The notes beneath the pieces were generated by a model. That model worked only from the letters and a program-made list of their open reading frames with translations. It had not been told where the DNA came from and did no database searches. Below, piece by piece: positions 52,310 to 61,775 of a stretch of DNA of 64,000 nt (its first letter is position 1; every line of letters starts with the position of its first letter). The position numbers and the translations under genes were made by a program. The stretch is from Sphingobium sp. Leaf26 (GTDB lineage: Bacteria; Pseudomonadota; Alphaproteobacteria; Sphingomonadales; Sphingomonadaceae), in assembly GCF_001421665.1 (NCBI RefSeq), contig NZ_LMKV01000005.1, positions 62,001 to 126,000 of the forward strand. Reading direction: 5' to 3'.

Positions 52310-53235
52310 ATCCGCTTGAAACGATCGATCATCTGGCCGCGGTGCAATATTGGACCGGTCGCCTCCTGCGCGACGGCTTCTGCATCATACACGCCCTTCA
52401 TTCGCCTTCCGCGATTCTGGCGCTGGAGCGGGATCTTTCGCCCATCTTCGGAGCGACGCCCTTTTGCGAGGGCGGCTTCTATGGCGAGCGAACCAAGCGT
52501 TTTGGCGGCCTCCTGCGCCGTAGCCGCCATATGGCACCGCTGGTGGAAGACCCGCTGATCGTCGGAATCGCGCACGAAATATTGCGCCCCGCATGCGACC
52601 GGATCCAGCTCAATGTCGCCCAGGCCATCGAAATCCATCCCGGTGCGCTGACGCAGCTGCCGCATCGCGATCACGACATGTGGCAAGGTGCCAAAGGCGC
52701 GCATGAATATCTGCTCAATGTCATGTGGCCGATCACCCCGTTCACGGCGGACAATGGCGCGACCCAACTCTATCCTGCGAGCCATGGTGCGACCGGCATG
52801 GCCCGGCAGAATTATGACGAGCCGATCGCGGCGACCTGTCTGCCAGGGTCTGCTATCCTGTTTCTGGGTTCCACGTTGCACGGCGCAGGCGGAAACAACA
52901 CGAGCGAGGTCAGGCGCGCGATCGTCACCGGCTATTCACTGGGCTGGCTCAAGCCCTATGAGAATCCCTGGCTTGCCTATCCGCCCCAGGTTGCGCGGAC
53001 CTTCTCGCCAGCGCTGGCCGCCCTGGTGGGCTATGCCCAGCATCGCCCCAATCTGGGCAATTATGAGGGGCAATGTCCCTCGATCCTGCTCCGAGACGAG
53101 ATACCTGCGCATATTGCCGCGATCGATGCGCTCCGGCCCGACCAGATGTATCTGGTCGATCATTACCTTAGTCGACAGGTGCCAGGGAACGACAGGCCTT
53201 GGCTGGGAGGCAATGGCGCGGGCAAGGGCGGATGA
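52306..53235 (+). CDS. PhyH-family Fe(II)/2-oxoglutarate dioxygenase
   Basis: A 309-residue dioxygenase. The metal triad is visible: His and Asp in PHRDHDMW, and the distal His in STLHGAGGN, with RRAIVTGYSLG carrying the 2-oxoglutarate Arg. A double-stranded beta-helix is implied. It overlaps both the LuxI-type gene and the GntR gene by four bases. A hydroxylase placed this way could modify the acyl chain of the signal or its precursor. That role is inference only. Confidence 0.87.
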   Translation: MNPLETIDHLAAVQYWTGRLLRDGFCIIHALHSPSAILALERDLSPIFGATPFCEGGFYGERTKRFGGLLRRSRHMAPLVEDPLIVGIAHEILRPACDRIQLNVAQAIEIHPGALTQLPHRDHDMWQGAKGAHEYLLNVMWPITPFTADNGATQLYPASHGATGMARQNYDEPIAATCLPGSAILFLGSTLHGAGGNNTSEVRRAIVTGYSLGWLKPYENPWLAYPPQVARTFSPALAALVGYAQHRPNLGNYEGQCPSILLRDEIPAHIAAIDALRPDQMYLVDHYLSRQVPGNDRPWLGGNGAGKGG

Positions 53236-53846
53236 GTCCCGCGCAGATTCTCGAGCGCAGCTACCAGACGCTCAAGCAGCGCCTGATCCAGGGCAGCTTC
53301 CGTCCCGGGCAGCGTCTGGAAGCGGCCCGGCTTGCCGATGACATGCATGTCAGCATCACGCCTGTCCGGGACGTTCTCAACCGGCTGACAGGGGAAGGGC
53401 TTGTCGAAGCCATCGCAGGCGGAGGCTTCTACGTGCCGTCCCTCGACGAGAGCGTCTTGCGTGACCTGCTCGACTGGAACGCTGCACTTGCCCTGCTGGC
53501 CGTGCGCAAGCCACGATCATCTATCGGCAGTGTCGCGACGTTGGAGCATGATGCATCAGATGTGCCCGAACGGACTGCGCGTCTTTTTCTCCGTCTGGCC
53601 TTGAGGCAAGGCAATAGTGCGTTCACTCGCGCTGTTGAAAGCGCCAATGATCGGCTCCATGCCATGCGCCAGCTTGATGAACGCGTGATTGGGAAAACGA
53701 GCGAAGAATTGGCTGAGTTGGAATCGGCAGCCGAAACTGCAACGGCCTCAGCATTGGCCAAGCACGTCCGGCAGTTTCATGCCCGTCGAAAGGCGCGGCT
53801 CGCCACCTATATACGCTTGCTGCGAACACCGCCCGCCATGCCTTGA
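53232..53846 (+). CDS. GntR family transcriptional regulator
   Basis: A 204-residue regulator. The N-terminal winged helix is clear (YQTLKQRLIQGSFRPGQRLEAARLADDMHVSITPVRDVLNRLTGEGLVE region, with the FRPGQRL hallmark). The C-terminal helical sensor domain is of the FadR/FCD kind but weak, so a fatty or organic acid ligand is possible. It overlaps the PhyH gene, so it is made together with the synthase and the dioxygenase and probably controls that operon. Confidence 0.85.
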   Translation: MSPAQILERSYQTLKQRLIQGSFRPGQRLEAARLADDMHVSITPVRDVLNRLTGEGLVEAIAGGGFYVPSLDESVLRDLLDWNAALALLAVRKPRSSIGSVATLEHDASDVPERTARLFLRLALRQGNSAFTRAVESANDRLHAMRQLDERVIGKTSEELAELESAAETATASALAKHVRQFHARRKARLATYIRLLRTPPAMP

Positions 53847-53871
53847 TTGTAATGGCCAGGGCGATGACCGG

Positions 53872-54057
53872 CTACTGGACAGGTAACCGCATCATCATAT
53901 CCATTCGGTGTGCGATATCTTTCCACAGCGCCATGCCAGCCATATCTCCCGCAACCGCAAGAGAACCGATCCGCTCAGCCACCTTGCGCGGTGCCTGCTC
54001 ACCATGTTGCTTCATCAGCATGGACACGGCGCCCCACAAAAGCTGGTCGTGCGTCAT
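53872..54057 (-). CDS. DUF6961-like small protein
   Basis: A 61-residue helical protein (LLWGAVSMLMKQHGEQAPRK, VAERIGSLAVAGDMAG). This matches the DUF6961 pattern of short sphingomonad proteins. Its start overlaps the DUF5818 stop (ATGA). It ends a four-gene minus-strand unit and is convergent with the GntR gene. Confidence 0.7.
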   Translation of the reverse strand: MTHDQLLWGAVSMLMKQHGEQAPRKVAERIGSLAVAGDMAGMALWKDIAHRMDMMMRLPVQ

Positions 54058-54254
54058 GCCAAGGTAATCCGTTCGACGGCAATCAGGTCAAAACCGTCAC
54101 GTACGCCGATGATGGCAACGCGCTTGCCCAGCAGAGGCCGCCAGGTCTTGGTGATCTCCAGTCGCCATTCGCCGCCGTCGGCAACACGCAACACCGGATA
54201 GAAGTCGCCGTCCAGAAGAATGCCGGTCAGTTCGTGGCGCGTTCCTCTCGGCAT
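54054..54254 (-). CDS. DUF5818-like small protein
   Basis: A 66-residue beta-rich protein starting MPRGTRHELTGILLDGDFYP, with GEWRLEITKTWRPLLGKRV and DGFDLIAVERI, an OB-fold-like pattern known as DUF5818 in sphingomonads. It overlaps the SNase-like gene upstream and the DUF6961 gene downstream by four bases each. Confidence 0.75.
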   Translation of the reverse strand: MPRGTRHELTGILLDGDFYPVLRVADGGEWRLEITKTWRPLLGKRVAIIGVRDGFDLIAVERITLA

Positions 54255-54676
54255 CAGCGGCAATGCTCCCGCGCATAGCGATCCCATCGCAGGACAGTGC
54301 CTGACCTGATCATGGCGCAGCTTATGTCGCCCGTGCCCGGCAGATTGCACCATGCCCCTGTGCGACCGCCCCGTGCCGATCCATTCGAAACGCAACGCAT
54401 GGTCGGCGCCGATACAAGAATATGGCCGGTCCGCACCTTGCCTTTCGCGCCGCCCAGCAATCGCACCAAATGGTCTCTTGCATCAATAGCCGATGCTTTG
54501 GGACAGGGGTGCCCCTGTTTGCATGTGCCATCCATCTCGCGGGCAGCTATACCGGCCAAACGCACCTTTGGACCTTCCGCACACCAGATCGGGCCGTCTC
54601 CGTCCCAGACATGGGTAGGCGTACAGGCAAAGACCTGCCCGGATGCCAGAACGACTGCGGACAGGGCGGCAAGCAT
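54254..54676 (-). CDS. Exported SNase-like nuclease-fold protein
   Basis: A 140-residue protein with a signal peptide (LAALSAVVLASGQVFA) and an SNase-like core (THVWDGDGPIWC, KVRLAGIAAREMDG). Several Cys (CTPTH, IWCAEG, CKQGHPCPK) may form disulfides. The usual catalytic DGDT is DGDG here, and IAGIDAPE is IAGIAARE, so the key Asp is changed and activity is doubtful. It is related in fold, but not closely, to the SNase at 30480. Confidence 0.75.
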   Translation of the reverse strand: MLAALSAVVLASGQVFACTPTHVWDGDGPIWCAEGPKVRLAGIAAREMDGTCKQGHPCPKASAIDARDHLVRLLGGAKGKVRTGHILVSAPTMRCVSNGSARGGRTGAWCNLPGTGDISCAMIRSGTVLRWDRYAREHCR

Positions 54677-54686
54677 GAGCTTCGCT

Positions 54687-54872
54687 TCAGCCTTCGGCCA
54701 GGATGGTCATGACACTGCCGAGGCTGCCCTTGACGACGAGATAATTTCCTTTCTCGAAATTGATCGCGCTGATGCCGTTTTCGCCGCGGAAGCGCCGCAC
54801 AAAACTTATCCGATCGACATTGACGACCACGAAATCACCGTCCGCCGTTTCCAAACGCACATATCCGTTCAT
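54687..54872 (-). CDS. 61-residue beta-rich protein of unknown function
   Basis: It starts at 54872 and reads as alternating beta strands (VRLETADGDFVVVNVDRI, NYLVVKGSLGSVMTIL), a pattern like FlbD- or LytTR-type small folds, but no family can be named. It lies 11 bases before the SNase-like gene and is probably the first gene of this four-gene unit. The frame is open further upstream without clear coding character. Confidence 0.5.
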   Translation of the reverse strand: MNGYVRLETADGDFVVVNVDRISFVRRFRGENGISAINFEKGNYLVVKGSLGSVMTILAEG

Positions 54873-55120
54873 ACCTGTTCCCGATTGCTCAAACGGCGAC
54901 GCTAGCGCGGCTGTGCCAGGTTGCACACCCACCATGCCGCCGATTGCACGAGATAGCAGGACGTAGCAGTTTGTTTGGCCAAGCTGACCATGTGCAACAC
55001 TCAAAGTGCTGTGGGTTCCAGTCACAGAGAAAGCATCATTTGGCGGGTGTCAGGGATTGTCAGAGGATGCTCCTTGGCAGCGATCACGCTTTGCCCCAGG
55101 CCTGCTGTTCATCATATGGA

Positions 55121-56707
55121 CCAGACTGTGTGGAAACGCGTTAAATATGCTATGATGCGGCGACAGTCTGGAGGGTCAAATGGGTCGCTTCATCACCGGT
55201 GCGGATCGTAGCCAAACGACGCTTTTCCCGCCCTGTGTTGATGATTGGATCGCAGAGGACAATCCGGTTCGGGCGGTTGATGCCTTTGTTGCGGTGCTCG
55301 ATCTTGGAGAGCTTGGCTTTGCCGGTGTCGAGCCTGCTGCGACGGGCCGGCCCGCTTATCATCCCTCGGTTTTGCTCAAGCTCTATATTTACGGCTATCT
55401 GAACCGGGTCCAGTCGAGCCGCCGCCTGGAGCGTGAGGCCGACCGGAACGTCGAACTGATGTGGTTGATCGGGCGGCTCGTGCCCGATCACAAGACGATC
55501 GCTGATTTTCGCCGCGATAATGGCGAAGCGATCCGGCAGGTCTGCGGGCGCTTTGTCCTGCTGTGCCGCCAAATGGGACTGCTGGCGTGAGCAAGCATCG
55601 CCATCGACGGCAGTAAGTTCAAGGCCGTGAACAACCGGGATCGCAACTTCACCAAAGCCAAGCTGGAGCGGCGGCGTCAACAGATCGAGGAAAGCGTTGC
55701 TCGCTATCTGGCCCAGTTGGATACTGCCGACCGGCAGGAGCCGACGGATGTGCTGGTGGCCAAGACGGACAGGCTCAAGGAAAAAATCACGAGGCTCGAA
55801 CAGGAGATGGAGCGCCTCGATGGACTGGAAGCGCAGATGCTGGCGTCACCAGACCGCCAAATATCGCTGACGGATCCTGACGCGCGATCAATGTCGAGCA
55901 GCGGACGCGGAACGGGCGTTGTGGGCTATAATGTGCAGACCGCTGTCGATACCGAGCACCATCTCATCGTCACACACGAGGTCACGAATATCGGCACCGA
56001 CCGGGCGCAGTTGAGCGGCATGGCGAAGAAGGCGAAAGCCGTTTTGGAAGTCGAGCGGCTCGATGTGGTGGCCGATCGCGGCTACTTCGCGAGCGAAGAA
56101 ATACTGGCCAGCGAACAGGCCGGCATCACCGTGACCTTGCCCAAACCGATGACCTCCCGTGCCAAGGCGGAGGGGCGGTTCGGAAAAGCGGACTTCGTCT
56201 ACCTGCCCGAGCAGGACGTCTATCGCTGTCCGGCCGGCGACATGCTGACCTATCGCTACACCAATGTGGAAGCGGGTCTGACGGTGAGCCGATACTGGAC
56301 GAGTGCTTGTCCGAAATGCCCGATCAAGGCTCAATGCACACCAGGTAAGGAAAGGCGCGTCACCCGATGGAAGCATGAGTCCGTCCTCGAAGCCATGCAG
56401 GATCGGCTAGATGCCAATCCCGACGCCATGCGCATACGGCGACAGACGGTCGAGCACCCCTTTGGCACCCTCAAAGCCCGGATGGGCTCCACCCACTTTC
56501 TAACGAAGACCAAGCCGCGTGTGTCGACTGAGATGGCGCTCCACGTTTTGGCTTATAACTTTACCAGAGTGCTCAACATCATGGGGAGCAAGGCGATCCT
56601 CAAAGCCATCGCGAGTTGAGGTCGCGCCCAAACTAACAAATCTCGTTGCCTCCACCGCAAACGGTACACCCGCACAGATCTGCTGATCACGTTTTTACAC
56701 AGCCTGG
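55121..56707 (+). mobile_element. IS1182-type insertion sequence
   Basis: Imperfect terminal inverted repeats are seen: CCAGACTGTGTGGAAACG at 55121 on the plus strand and CCAGGCTGTGTAAAAACG read inward from 56707 on the minus strand. They flank one transposase gene. No target duplication was recognised. It sits just before the truncated CopD-PCuAC gene and probably took part in that truncation. Confidence 0.8.
55180..56619 (+). pseudogene. IS1182-type transposase with an in-frame stop
   Basis: A DDE transposase. N-terminal part: LFPPCVDDWIAEDNPVRAV, HPSVLLKLYIYGYLNRVQSS, PDHKTIADFRRDN. After a TGA at 55588 the same frame resumes with SIAIDGSKFKAVNNRD, GVVGYNVQTAVDTEHHLIV, VVADRGYF and TVEHPFGTLKARMG. 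The stop replaces one codon in a well-conserved stretch, so the element is probably inactive unless the base is an error. A good GGAGGG ribosome site precedes the ATG. Confidence 0.88.
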
Positions 56708-56743
56708 GACTAATAACGCCAGGTCTGTCCCAAAAAGCGGCGA

Positions 56744-57817
56744 TTGATTTCAATAAGGCCAGCGGTGCGCCGGGGAGATGCCGACACGGCGACACACGAA
56801 GCCATTTTTCGCTCACCGCTCGGCCTGGCACTCGGGTTGCACCTGGTGGGAGGGCTATGGGTCGCAGGGTTCGCGTATCGTGCCGCCGCGCTGATCGGCG
56901 CGGCGCTGATTATTGTGGCGTTCGGCGTCGTTGGTCATTCCGCGTCGCGCGGTCTGCTGACGTCGGTCACGGTGCTGCTGCATGTGACGACCGCAGCCTG
57001 GTGGTTCGGCGGGTTGTGGGTGCTGCTTTTCGCAAGCTGGCGACCGTTGAGCGATCTGGCTCCGCTCGTCACCCGATTCAGTCGGCAGGCGGTGTGGATC
57101 ATCGGTGTTCTTCTTACCGTCGCGCCGGCGACGGCTGTCTTGCTGCTGGAATTTCGGTTCGATCCGGCACTGGCCTATCAGCAGGGGCTGTTGACGAAAA
57201 TCGGGCTGACCGCGGTCCTGCTGACGCTGGCCGGGTTCAACAAGCTGATCCTGATGCCACGACTTGTGGCCGGGAACGGTTCTCGCATCTGGCTGCGAAG
57301 CACGATCGCGGCGGAGATCCTGCTGTTCGCGGGCGTGATGGGCACCACGGCATATCTTGTCACCTATCGATCGCCCCACGACGCGGCCGACGCAGCGCAT
57401 GTCCATCCCGACGAAATTGCGGTCAGCGGCCCGATCTGCATTGTTCAACCCTGGGCGCCCGCTATGCCCGGCGGCGCGCGGACCGGCGCCGGGTATATGG
57501 TCATCGTCAACAACCAACCGGTCGCAGACCGGCTGGTCGCTGCGAGCAGTCCATGGGCGGAGCATGTGTCGCTGCACGCGTCGATCAACGACGGCAACAT
57601 CGCGCGCATGCGCGAGTTGGCCGCGTTGCGTGTTCCAGCGGGTGGACGCACGACCATGAAGCCTGGCGTCTATCATCTCATGTTCACCGGCCTCTACGCG
57701 CCGTTCGTCGCAGGCGACGTCGTGCCATTAACGCTGGTCTTCGAGCGGGCGGGCAAGGTCGCGGTGACGTTGAACGTTCGGCCGATTGGAGGCTATGTCG
57801 ACGATCACAACCACTAA
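56744..57817 (+). pseudogene. 5'-truncated second CopD-PCuAC fusion gene
   Basis: Homologous to the intact fusion at 12616-13869 from about its residue 65 to the end: GVVGHSASRGLLTSV, WWFGGLWVLLF, then the PCuAC part (PWAPAMPGGARTGAGYMVI, VSLHASINDGNIARMRE, GVYHLMFTGLYAPF) and a His-rich end. The first two or so transmembrane helices are missing, and the sequence before about 56760 is foreign. The remaining frame is open and diverged in sequence from the intact copy, so it came from a second, related copper operon whose left part was lost next to the IS. Confidence 0.85.
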
Positions 57818-57851
57818 GCGATCTGCCCGCCGCCAGCCCTGATCGATGACC

Positions 57852-59153
57852 CTAGCTTGGCGCGGGGGCGTTCAGCGCGCTCTCCAGATCAGCGAGGATG
57901 TCGTCGATATGCTCCAACCCGACGGAGAGGCGCACATAACCCGGCGAGACCCCGGCGGCGCGCTGAGCATCCTCCGACATTTGCGAATGGGTGGTGGAGG
58001 CGGGATGGATGGCAAGGCTGCGCGAGTCACCGATGTTGGCGACGTGATAGAACAGGCGCAGTGCGTCGATGAAGCGCCGGCCCGCCTCGAGTCCGCCGGC
58101 AAGCTCGATGCCGACCAGGCCGCCGAAACCGCCCGTGAGATAGCGGTCGGCCCGCTCGCGCTGTGCACCGCCCTGCACCGACGGATGGATCACCGCCTTC
58201 ACCTCCGGCCGCTTGCTGAGGAAATCGACCACCGCAAGCGCATTGGAGCAATGACGCGGCATCCGCAGCGGCAGCGTTTCCAGTCCCTGTAAAATCTGGA
58301 AGGCGTTGAACGGGGACAATGCGGCCCCGAGATCGCGAAGCAGCACGACCCGCGCACGCAGCGCAAAGGCGACCGGCCCGAGCGGCTTGGCGGCCTCTGC
58401 CCAGATCGCGCCGTGATAGCTGGCATCGGGTGTGTTGAGCAGCGGCTGTCGCGCTGGAATGGCATCCCAGTCGAAATTGCCGCCGTCCACGATCATGCCA
58501 CCGATGCTGGTGCCATGCCCGCCGATATATTTGGTGGTGGAATAGACGATGATCGCGGCGCCGTGATCGAACGGCCGACACAGCAGCGGGGCGGCGGTGT
58601 TGTCGACGATCAGCGGGATACCGAGCGGCCGTCCTGCCTGTGCGATCTCGGCCATCGGGCAGACCACCAATTTGGGGTTCGGCAGCGTTTCGACATACCA
58701 TGCGCGCGTCCGCTCGTCCGATGCGCGGACGAACGCGTCGGGGTCGCCCGGATCGACGAAGCGCGTCTCGATCCCCAGGTCGCGCAGTGTGTTGGCGAAC
58801 AGATTATAGGTGCCGCCATACAGATCGGTTCCGCTGACGATATTGTCGCCCGCGCGTGCCAGATTCTGGATGGCATAGGCGGACGCAGCCTGACCCGATG
58901 CGACCGCGACCGCAGCCGCGCCGCCCTCGATCGCCGCGATGCGATCCTCCAGCACGGCGGTCGTGGGATTGCCGAGCCGGGTATAGATATTCCCCAGTTC
59001 CTTCAAGGCGAACAGGTTGGCCGCATGACCGGTGTCGTGAAACTGATAGGAAGTGGTCTGATAGATTGGCGGTGCGACAGCCCCGGTGGCCGGATCCGCG
59101 CGCCAACCCGCATGCAACGCTAGCGTCTCTGGCCGATAATCCTTCTCGTTCAC
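57852..59153 (-). CDS. metY: O-acetylhomoserine (thiol)-lyase, MetY-like
   Basis: A 433-residue PLP enzyme of methionine synthesis by direct sulfhydrylation. It begins TLALHAGWRADPATGAVAPP; YTRLGNPTTAVLEDRIAAIEGG and SGQAASAYAI follow, and the PLP Lys is in VYSTTKYIGGHGTSIGG. Length is normal for the O-acetylhomoserine class and longer than cystathionine gamma-synthase. It is convergent with the truncated CopD-PCuAC gene. No SAM riboswitch could be made out in the leader. Confidence 0.93.
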   Translation of the reverse strand: MNEKDYRPETLALHAGWRADPATGAVAPPIYQTTSYQFHDTGHAANLFALKELGNIYTRLGNPTTAVLEDRIAAIEGGAAAVAVASGQAASAYAIQNLARAGDNIVSGTDLYGGTYNLFANTLRDLGIETRFVDPGDPDAFVRASDERTRAWYVETLPNPKLVVCPMAEIAQAGRPLGIPLIVDNTAAPLLCRPFDHGAAIIVYSTTKYIGGHGTSIGGMIVDGGNFDWDAIPARQPLLNTPDASYHGAIWAEAAKPLGPVAFALRARVVLLRDLGAALSPFNAFQILQGLETLPLRMPRHCSNALAVVDFLSKRPEVKAVIHPSVQGGAQRERADRYLTGGFGGLVGIELAGGLEAGRRFIDALRLFYHVANIGDSRSLAIHPASTTHSQMSEDAQRAAGVSPGYVRLSVGLEHIDDILADLESALNAPAPS

Positions 59154-59469
59154 GCGCGATCATCCTTTCAAGGGAGCATGTGCCGACCGGTATCGGTGGC
59201 CGCCTGACTGACAAGAATCGACGCTATACCAAAAGTGCTGCCGTTGGCGATGTGTCGCAGATGGGCGTCGACAATTTAGGTTCGGGACTCATTGAATGAG
59301 CCATAAGATGACGCGGGCGATAGAGCGACTGGTCGTGCGGCATGGCGACCTTGCGATTGATTTGCGCAGGGATGCACGCGGCGATGCCACCTTCGGCAAG
59401 GCGTGTTCTGGGCGTGCGGAACGAAAGCACCTCTGTTATAATCAAGTTTCCTCCCCAAGGAGCTTTGCA

Positions 59470-59839
59470 ATGAACGAGAACAAACAGATCGTCACTGACG
59501 CATACCAGCGGATTTTCGGTGATTTGGACGTTTCGGCAGTAGATGATTGCATCGGCAAGGAGTTTATTCAGCACAATCCTACAATCGCCGACGGTCCCGC
59601 AGGAGTGAAACAACTTATAGAATTACTTATTTCCCAAGGAGTTCAGAAACAAAAAAATCGAATTCAAGCACGTGATTGCAGATGGTAACATCGTCGTTCT
59701 TCATTCACGCTATGAAATGGCGGGAAACGAATGGAGATTCATCGACATATATCGCGTCGAGAACAAAAAAATGGTCGAGCACTGGGATGGGATGATGCAA
59801 ATGCCTGATATTCGGGCGAACAATAATCCGCTGTTCTAG
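59470..59839 (+). pseudogene. SnoaL/NTF2-like protein, frame broken at an A7 run
   Basis: It starts with a good ribosome site (AAGGAG) at ATG 59470: NKQIVTDAYQRIFGDLDVSA, FIQHNPTIADGPAGVKQL. At a run of seven A at 59651 the frame changes, and the rest (IEFKHVIADGNIVVLHSRYE, WRFIDIYRVENKKMVEHWDG) is in the next frame to a stop at 59837. Together they make a normal SnoaL-like protein of about 122 residues. It could be an error, a pseudogene or slippage-tolerant. Confidence 0.75.
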
Positions 59840-59842
59840 TCA

Positions 59843-60035
59843 CCTGAATCTAAAGTTCGGTGCATAATGTTTGGTCGGTCTTTGGCAGAAGCGTTTGACG
59901 ACGGCGAGGATGTCGTCGGCGGATTTGGTCCATCGGAAAGGTTTGGATTGGCATTGTGCCGATCAATGAAACTGCGGATGTCGGCTTCGAGTTGGGCAGT
60001 GGAAGTGTGGACGCCGCTGGAATATCCCGGTCCGA
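59843..60035 (-). mobile_element. IS630 family transposase C-terminal remnant
   Basis: On the minus strand the sequence reads HTSTAQLEADIRSFIDRHNANP and, after a one-base shift, KPFRWTKSADDILAVVKRFC, the C-terminal end of IS630-type transposases. The rest of the element is gone. It abuts the 3' end of the GlxA-type gene. Confidence 0.75.
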
Positions 60036-60052
60036 CGTGAGCGCAGGTTGTT

Positions 60053-60976
60053 TCAGCCTGCTATTCTGTCCCCCGTTGCAAATCGTCGTCGGTAATCGGA
60101 GGGGGACAGGCCGACGATGCGGTCGAAGACTTTTCGAAACGCGCTCGGATCGGTGTCGCCGACGTCCCAGCCGATCTGATCGATGGCAAGCCGTGTATCG
60201 CGCAACTTCGTCTTGGCATTGGATATCCGCAGGCGCTGACAATAGTCGGTCGTGGTGTGACCTGTCGCTTTCTGAAAGCGCCTCAGGAAGGTTCGCTCTT
60301 CAAGGCCCGCTTGCGCCGCGAGCGTCGCGACATCGACGATCTTGCCATCGCTAACGCGCAGGAATTCCTGCGTCTTCAATATGGCCTCGTCCTTATGTCC
60401 CGTATGTGGGCTGAAGCCGCTGTAATAGCTTTGTTCGCGCCCCGGCGGGTCGATCAGGAAGGTGCGCGCGACGTCCATCATCACGGCATTCCCGAGGAAC
60501 CGGGAGATGATCGTCAGGCACAGATCGGTCCATGCCATGACCCCACCGGCAGTGATGATATCGCCGTCGTCGATGACGATGCGGTCGGTATCGACGCGCG
60601 TCTGGGGAAACCGGCTGCGAAAGCGATCCTCATAGGCCCAGTGCGTCGTGATGATGCGACCACCCAACAGACCTGTCTCGCCGAGTATGAATGCCCCCAG
60701 GCAGACCGAGGCCAGCACCGCGCCATCGGCATGCTGCTCGCGCAGCCAGCGCGTTGTTGCCGGATCCGTCTCGTCGCGCAGCCCGTCCAGCGCGGGTGGC
60801 ACGATACAGATCGATGGTGTTGTGCTGCACGGCGCCGAGGAATAGGCCCGCGCCAGCGCCCCTTTTGCACCCGCGGCCGCCCAGTGGCTGACGACCAGCG
60901 GAGGCACGGGCGCGCGACCCGGCATCGTCGCGGTGGTGCGTTCGGCTGCGACCAGCAGATCGGTCATGCCGAGCAC
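60053..60976 (-). pseudogene. GlxA-type AraC regulator, 5'-truncated
   Basis: A DJ-1/PfpI-like N-terminal domain (AVLASVCLGAFILGETGLL) is followed by an AraC-type double HTH (LAAQAGLEERTFLRRFQKATG, IDQIGWDVGDTDPSAFRKVF). The open frame begins abruptly at VLGMTDLL, where the IS91 remnant joins. Intact GlxA-type proteins have about 20-30 more residues before this. The rest is in frame to the C terminus. A shortened protein might still be made, but the N-terminal strand of the sensor fold is missing. Confidence 0.75.
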
Positions 60977-61019
60977 CGCCGCCTGCTGCGCTCGCCCCGC
61001 TTACCGAACGGCAGACTTT

Positions 61020-61467
61020 GCTGCGCCATGTCGCTCCTGTGCGTAAGAAGCGCTGGGTGGTCTATGCCAAGCCGCCCTTCGCCGGACCGGAAGCCGTGCT
61101 AGCCTATCTGTCGCGTTACACACCGGGTCGCTATATCGAACCGGCGTATCCTCGCCTTTGACGGCACCGGCGTCACTCTGCGTTACATCCGCCGGTTCCT
61201 GCTCCACGTCCTGCCGCGCGGCTTCCACCGCATCCGGCATTATGGCCTGCTCGCCAGTTCCGCCCGCAAGGCCAGCCTCGCTCTCGCTCGTGAACTGCTC
61301 CAAATCGCTGCAGACCCCGAGGAGCTCACTGCCGATGAAGGCGTAGATCCGCACCCGCCATGCCCATGGTGCGGTGGCCGCATGGTCATTATCGAGACCT
61401 CCGAGCGCTGGCGGCAACCTCGTGCTCCGCCGACGGCAGCCTTATCTACCCGGGAACTGGTGTCATG
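61020..61467 (+). mobile_element. IS91 family transposase remnant
   Basis: In plus-strand frames one sees KKRWVVYAKPPFAGPEAVLAYLSRYT, then a frame break near 61140, then VTLRYIRRFLLHVLPRGFHRIRHYGLL and CPWCGGRM, the C-terminal half of an IS91 transposase with its Tyr region missing upstream. It replaced the 5' end of the GlxA-type gene. Related to, but diverged from, the remnant at 40715. Confidence 0.83.
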
Positions 61468-61775
61468 ATCCGGCATGGCCTGTCCGTGATCTCTCCCGCG
61501 CGCCCTACCTCGCGGGACAGCGGCACCCTTGTGCCCAGCACCATATCCACCGAGGAGAAGTGCCCGCAACCAACCGAAACGCCGCGTTCGAATACCCCAC
61601 GACAACATCAATCTGATCTCAAAACGATCATATCTCTGCGTCTTGCCGCCCCATTAAGGGGGAGCTGCCCACAGCGAAAAGCCAAATCCCCATATTCCAT
61701 TTCTTGCGGATCCTCGGGTCGTACATGTCCGGGGTTTATGTACGCCTGCTGGCGCCCGAAACCCTTCGACTTTGG
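61468..61775. other. IS91 end debris, no gene
   Basis: About 310 bases after the IS91 remnant and before the convergent methyltransferase end. No coding frame is supported; part may be the terminal region of the IS91 element. Confidence 0.4.

Noticed and set aside
55588..55590. Selenocysteine reading of the in-frame TGA in the transposase
   Set aside because: IS1182-type transposases are not selenoproteins and no SECIS-like hairpin was looked for with success; a point mutation is simpler.
59154..59300. Possible SAM-type riboswitch upstream of metY
   Set aside because: Short inverted repeats exist, but the conserved cores of SAM-I, SAM-II or SAM/SAH aptamers could not be matched.
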